Shown here piece by piece: positions 6,485 to 8,473 of a stretch of 8,473 nt of DNA. The DNA lies in assembly GCA_030625695.1 (NCBI GenBank), contig DAOUQK010000144.1:1-8473 (forward strand), written 5' to 3'. Position numbers and translations under genes: made by a program. Below the pieces are notes generated by a model. It made no database searches. It saw only the letters and a program-made list of their open reading frames with translations, and was not told where the DNA came from. Origin of the DNA: Paracoccaceae bacterium (GTDB taxonomy: Bacteria > Pseudomonadota > Alphaproteobacteria > Rhodobacterales > Rhodobacteraceae). The first letter of the stretch is position 1. Every line of letters begins with the position of its first letter.

Positions 6485-6557
6485 GTAGGGTGGGTTTTTA
6501 ACCCACCTTTACCCCGTTTTAAATTGGCGCGGCTGGTGGGTTAAAAACCCACCCTAC
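6485..6557. repeat. REP/BIME-like element: perfect 23-bp inverted repeat between convergent genes
   Basis: The arms at 6485-6507 and 6535-6557 are exact reverse complements over 23 bp, separated by 27 bases. Each arm begins or ends with GTAGGG/CCCTAC and is itself a hairpin: GGTGGGTT, three bases, AACCCACC (8-bp stem). The element therefore has two inverted REP-like units and could fold either as one long stem or as two small ones. It starts 24 bp after the dehydrogenase stop and ends 16 bp before the thiolase stop, so it may block read-through both ways. No long T-tract follows on either strand, so a standard intrinsic terminator is not clearly shown. From memory, GTAGGGTGGG/CCCACC palindromes are dispersed in many bacterial genomes. 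Confidence 0.85.
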
Positions 6558-6573
6558 CCAACAACCTTGCAAT

Positions 6574-7746
6574 TCAGGCCAGCTCGATAGCGATCGCCGT
6601 ACCCTCACCGCCACCAATACAGATCGCCGCAACACCGCGTTTCAACCCGCGCTTTTCCAGTGCGTTCAACAAAGTGACCATGATTCGTGCGCCCGAGGCC
6701 CCAATCGGGTGGCCCAACGCACAGGCACCGCCGTTGACGTTGACGATGTCGCGGCTCAGACCCATTTCCTGCATGAACGCCATGGGGACCACGGCAAAGG
6801 CTTCGTTGATTTCCCAAAGGTCGACATCTTCCTTGTTCCAACCGATTTTCGCCAGCAGCTTTTGAGCGGCGGGCACGGGTGCCGTAGTAAACAGACCCGG
6901 GGCCTGAGCATGGCTGGCGTGGCCAAGCATACGGGCGCGCACGGTCAGCCCTTGGGCCGATGCCGCATCACCAGAGGCCAGAACAAGGGCGGCAGCTCCG
7001 TCCGAAATGGACGATGCATTGGCCGCTGTTACGGTGCCATCCTTGCGAAAGGCCGGTTTCAGGGTTGGGATCTTTTCGGGACGCGCGTTGCCAGGCTGCT
7101 CGTCGGCGTGTGTCACCACCTCACCCTTGCGGGTTCGTTGGGTCACGGGTGTGATTTCACTGGCAAACGCCCCGCTTTCTTGCGCCGCCAATGCGTTCGA
7201 CAATGAACGCAGCGCGTATTCATCCTGCGCCTCGCGGCTAAGCTGATAGGTCTCAGCGCAATCTTCGGCAAATGTGCCCATCAGGCGACCCTTTTCATAG
7301 GCGTCTTCAAGCCCGTCAAGGAACATGTGATCAATCACCTGACCATGGCCAATACGCGCGCCACCCCGCATCTTTGGCAGCAGATATGGCGCGCCGGTCA
7401 TGCTTTCCATACCCCCGGCAACGACGACATCCGATTGACCCAGGGCGATCTGGTCAAAGGCGATCATTGCCGCCTTCATGCCGGACCCGCACATCTTGTT
7501 CAGGGTGGTGGCAGGTACTTCTTCACCCAACCCGGCGGCAAACCCGGCCTGACGCGCCGGTGCCTGACCCTGACCAGCCGGCAGGACACAGCCCATCAAA
7601 AGGTCGTCAACCTGCGTTGCTTTGGCCCCCTCAAGTGCCGCGCGAATCGCAGCACCACCAAGATCGGCCGCACTTACTCCGTCGAATACGCCCTGAAACC
7701 CGCCCATGGGTGTACGGGCAGCTCCGGCAATAATTACATCTTTCAC
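6574..7746 (-). CDS. Acetyl-CoA C-acetyltransferase-type thiolase (thiolase II)
   Basis: Read from GTG at 7746, this is a 390-aa thiolase of full length. The acylated nucleophile is Cys86 in LNKMCGSGMKA; His346 in GHPIGASGAR and Cys376 in CIGGGEG complete the active site, and the WEINEAFA loop is present. Thiolases of this group condense two acetyl-CoA, or cleave acetoacetyl-CoA or 2-methylacetoacetyl-CoA, in the cytoplasm. The convergent HSD10-like gene makes 3-ketoacyl-CoA, so cleavage in isoleucine or fatty-acid breakdown is plausible; supply of acetoacetyl-CoA for polyhydroxybutyrate is an alternative. There are two in-frame GTG codons: 7752 lies only 2 nt from AGGAG, while 7746 lies 8 nt from it, so 7746 is preferred. 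Using 7752 would add two residues (392 aa). Confidence 0.93.
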   Translation of the reverse strand: MKDVIIAGAARTPMGGFQGVFDGVSAADLGGAAIRAALEGAKATQVDDLLMGCVLPAGQGQAPARQAGFAAGLGEEVPATTLNKMCGSGMKAAMIAFDQIALGQSDVVVAGGMESMTGAPYLLPKMRGGARIGHGQVIDHMFLDGLEDAYEKGRLMGTFAEDCAETYQLSREAQDEYALRSLSNALAAQESGAFASEITPVTQRTRKGEVVTHADEQPGNARPEKIPTLKPAFRKDGTVTAANASSISDGAAALVLASGDAASAQGLTVRARMLGHASHAQAPGLFTTAPVPAAQKLLAKIGWNKEDVDLWEINEAFAVVPMAFMQEMGLSRDIVNVNGGACALGHPIGASGARIMVTLLNALEKRGLKRGVAAICIGGGEGTAIAIELA

Positions 7747-7754
7747 GGGCACAT

Positions 7755-7759
7755 CTCCT
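7755..7759 (-). promoter_or_regulatory. Ribosome binding site AGGAG that decides the thiolase start
   Basis: AGGAG on the minus strand lies 8 nt before GTG at 7746 and only 2 nt before the in-frame GTG at 7752. The overlapping ATG at 7754 reaches a stop after three codons. Normal spacing therefore favours 7746 as the start. Confidence 0.6.
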
Positions 7760-7850
7760 GATTGTTATTTAGTGTTCCGATCCCTGCATACCGAATGGTA
7801 AGGATTGCCGTCTAGCTATGGCGCGAGATATTTCAATAAGGAAGCAGTAA

Positions 7851-8189
7851 ATGAGCCTTACCAGCACCGTAGATGGCAATGCCCGAATCGTCACTGTGAA
7901 TGCCGAACGGATAGACGCCGCCATGGCGATCCAGTTCAAAGAAGATATGCGTGTGGAAACCGAACAAGGGCCGGACCGCGTTATCCTGGACCTTTCGGCG
8001 GTTTCGTTCATCGATTCAAGCGGCCTTGGCGCCATCGTTGCCTCGATGAAACAACTGGAGAGCCATCGGCGGCTGGATCTGGCCGGGCTGACCCCGATGG
8101 TGGACAAGGTGTTTCGCCTGACCCGGATGGACATGGTGTTCAAACTGTTCGCCTCGCTGGATGACGCCAAGGCCGCAGTTGCTAGCTGA
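7851..8189 (+). CDS. STAS-domain anti-sigma factor antagonist
   Basis: This 112-aa single-domain protein spans a whole STAS fold, like SpoIIAA and RsbV. The signature RVILDLSAVSFIDSSGLGAI (43-62) holds the phosphorylation loop D55-S56-S57-G-L-G, in which the Ser after the Asp (Ser56) is the expected kinase target. In partner switching, the unphosphorylated antagonist binds the HATPase anti-sigma kinase and frees its partner; phosphorylation reverses this. The next gene, 39 bp downstream, encodes such a kinase, which supports the role. The ATG at 7851 has a strong AAGGAAG site 6 nt upstream. The 96-bp gap before it shows no convincing promoter; a weak TTGCCG at 7805 with TATTTC 18 bp downstream was the best seen. 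The final target (sigma factor or other effector) is not in the window. Confidence 0.93.
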   Translation: MSLTSTVDGNARIVTVNAERIDAAMAIQFKEDMRVETEQGPDRVILDLSAVSFIDSSGLGAIVASMKQLESHRRLDLAGLTPMVDKVFRLTRMDMVFKLFASLDDAKAAVAS

Positions 8190-8228
8190 AGCCGCCGGTT
8201 AACCTCGCGGGGCAGGGCAGAGACCGGA

Positions 8229-8473
8229 ATGCGAAAGAAATTCAACACTTCGTTTAACGCGACCGAACTTGGCGCTCGCAACGCGATTGCGGCGATCTCG
8301 GATCACATCCGGGCCTCTTGGCTTACTCAGGACCAGGCCGACGGGGTTGAGATTGCCCTGGCTGAGGCGGTCAACAATGTGGTTGAACATTCGTTTGCCA
8401 AGGCCGAACCAGGGAATGTCCGTGTTCTGTGCAGCCTTAGAGACAGCCAGCTGGACATCAGAATATGCGACTC
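8229..8473 (+). CDS. RsbW/SpoIIAB-like anti-sigma serine kinase, HATPase fold (partial, cut by right edge)
   Basis: Eighty-one codons are visible from ATG at 8229; the rest lies outside the window. The family is about 140-150 aa. The segment VEIALAEAVNNVVEHSF (40-56) is the N-box of GHKL/HATPase_c_2 proteins, with the Mg-ATP-binding Glu and Asn residues. The visible end, LDIRICDS, is where the G1 box (DxGxG) should begin. Such kinases phosphorylate a STAS antagonist and sequester a sigma factor or other partner, and the STAS gene immediately upstream fits. The ribosome site is modest (GG-rich, with CCGGA directly before ATG), so translation may depend on the upstream gene. Short intervening DNA (8190-8228) holds no clear terminator, so the two genes are probably one operon. 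Confidence 0.85.
   Translation, partial: MRKKFNTSFNATELGARNAIAAISDHIRASWLTQDQADGVEIALAEAVNNVVEHSFAKAEPGNVRVLCSLRDSQLDIRICD

Noticed and set aside
6709..7206. 165-codon plus-strand frame, and others nearby, opposite the thiolase
   Set aside because: They are antisense to an intact thiolase with all catalytic residues, and no domain is visible in their products.
7766..7771. TAAATA on the minus strand as a -10 box for the thiolase gene
   Set aside because: Transcription would start at or within the AGGAG ribosome site, and no reasonable -35 lies 16-18 bp upstream.
7769..8281. 170-codon minus-strand frame opposite the STAS gene
   Set aside because: The plus strand encodes a clear STAS domain with a strong ribosome site; the antisense product is Ser/Arg-rich without motifs.

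Overview
The window looks like chromosomal DNA of an alphaproteobacterium, most likely of the Roseobacter/Rhodobacterales type. This is inferred from the fairly high GC content, compact gene packing and the gene families present: an 815-aa FAD/GcvT-type demethylase, an HSD10-like short-chain dehydrogenase, and a STAS plus HATPase pair. No protein search could be run, so the taxonomy is a judgement from sequence style.

Positions 5530 down to 1 (minus strand) form one tightly packed transcription unit. In order of transcription it encodes an XRE-cupin regulator, a LysE/RhtB-type exporter, a GFA-family (formaldehyde/glutathione type) zinc protein, a second LysE/RhtB-type exporter, an FAD-dependent dimethylglycine/sarcosine dehydrogenase-like protein with a GcvT folate domain, and a homocysteine S-methyltransferase family protein that runs off the left edge. 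Junctions are 4 nt, 1 nt, a 1-base overlap, 13 nt and a 4-base ATGA overlap. The likely theme is catabolism of an N-methylated compound with handling of the released C1 unit and export of an amino-acid-like product. The substrate is not determined by the sequence. The methyltransferase has Tyr where this family normally carries its first zinc-binding Cys.

The 175-bp divergent region (5531-5705) is rich in dyad symmetry. It holds two successive RTGAAA-N13-TTTCAY sites with regular half-site phasing, a GGTCAA-N7-TTGACC inverted repeat, and a TGAACG-TG-CGTTCA palindrome just upstream of the plus-strand gene.

Positions 5706-7746 hold a convergent pair: an HSD10-like 3-hydroxyacyl-CoA dehydrogenase (plus) and an acetyl-CoA C-acetyltransferase-type thiolase (minus). 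Their reactions are consecutive in beta-oxidation and isoleucine breakdown. Between them is a perfect 23-bp inverted repeat whose arms are themselves hairpins, resembling a REP/BIME element.

Positions 7851-8473 (plus) begin a separate module: a STAS-domain anti-sigma-factor antagonist followed by the start of an RsbW/SpoIIAB-like serine kinase, which is cut by the right edge. This looks like a partner-switching regulatory unit. No tRNA, rRNA, CRISPR, insertion sequence or phage gene was seen.
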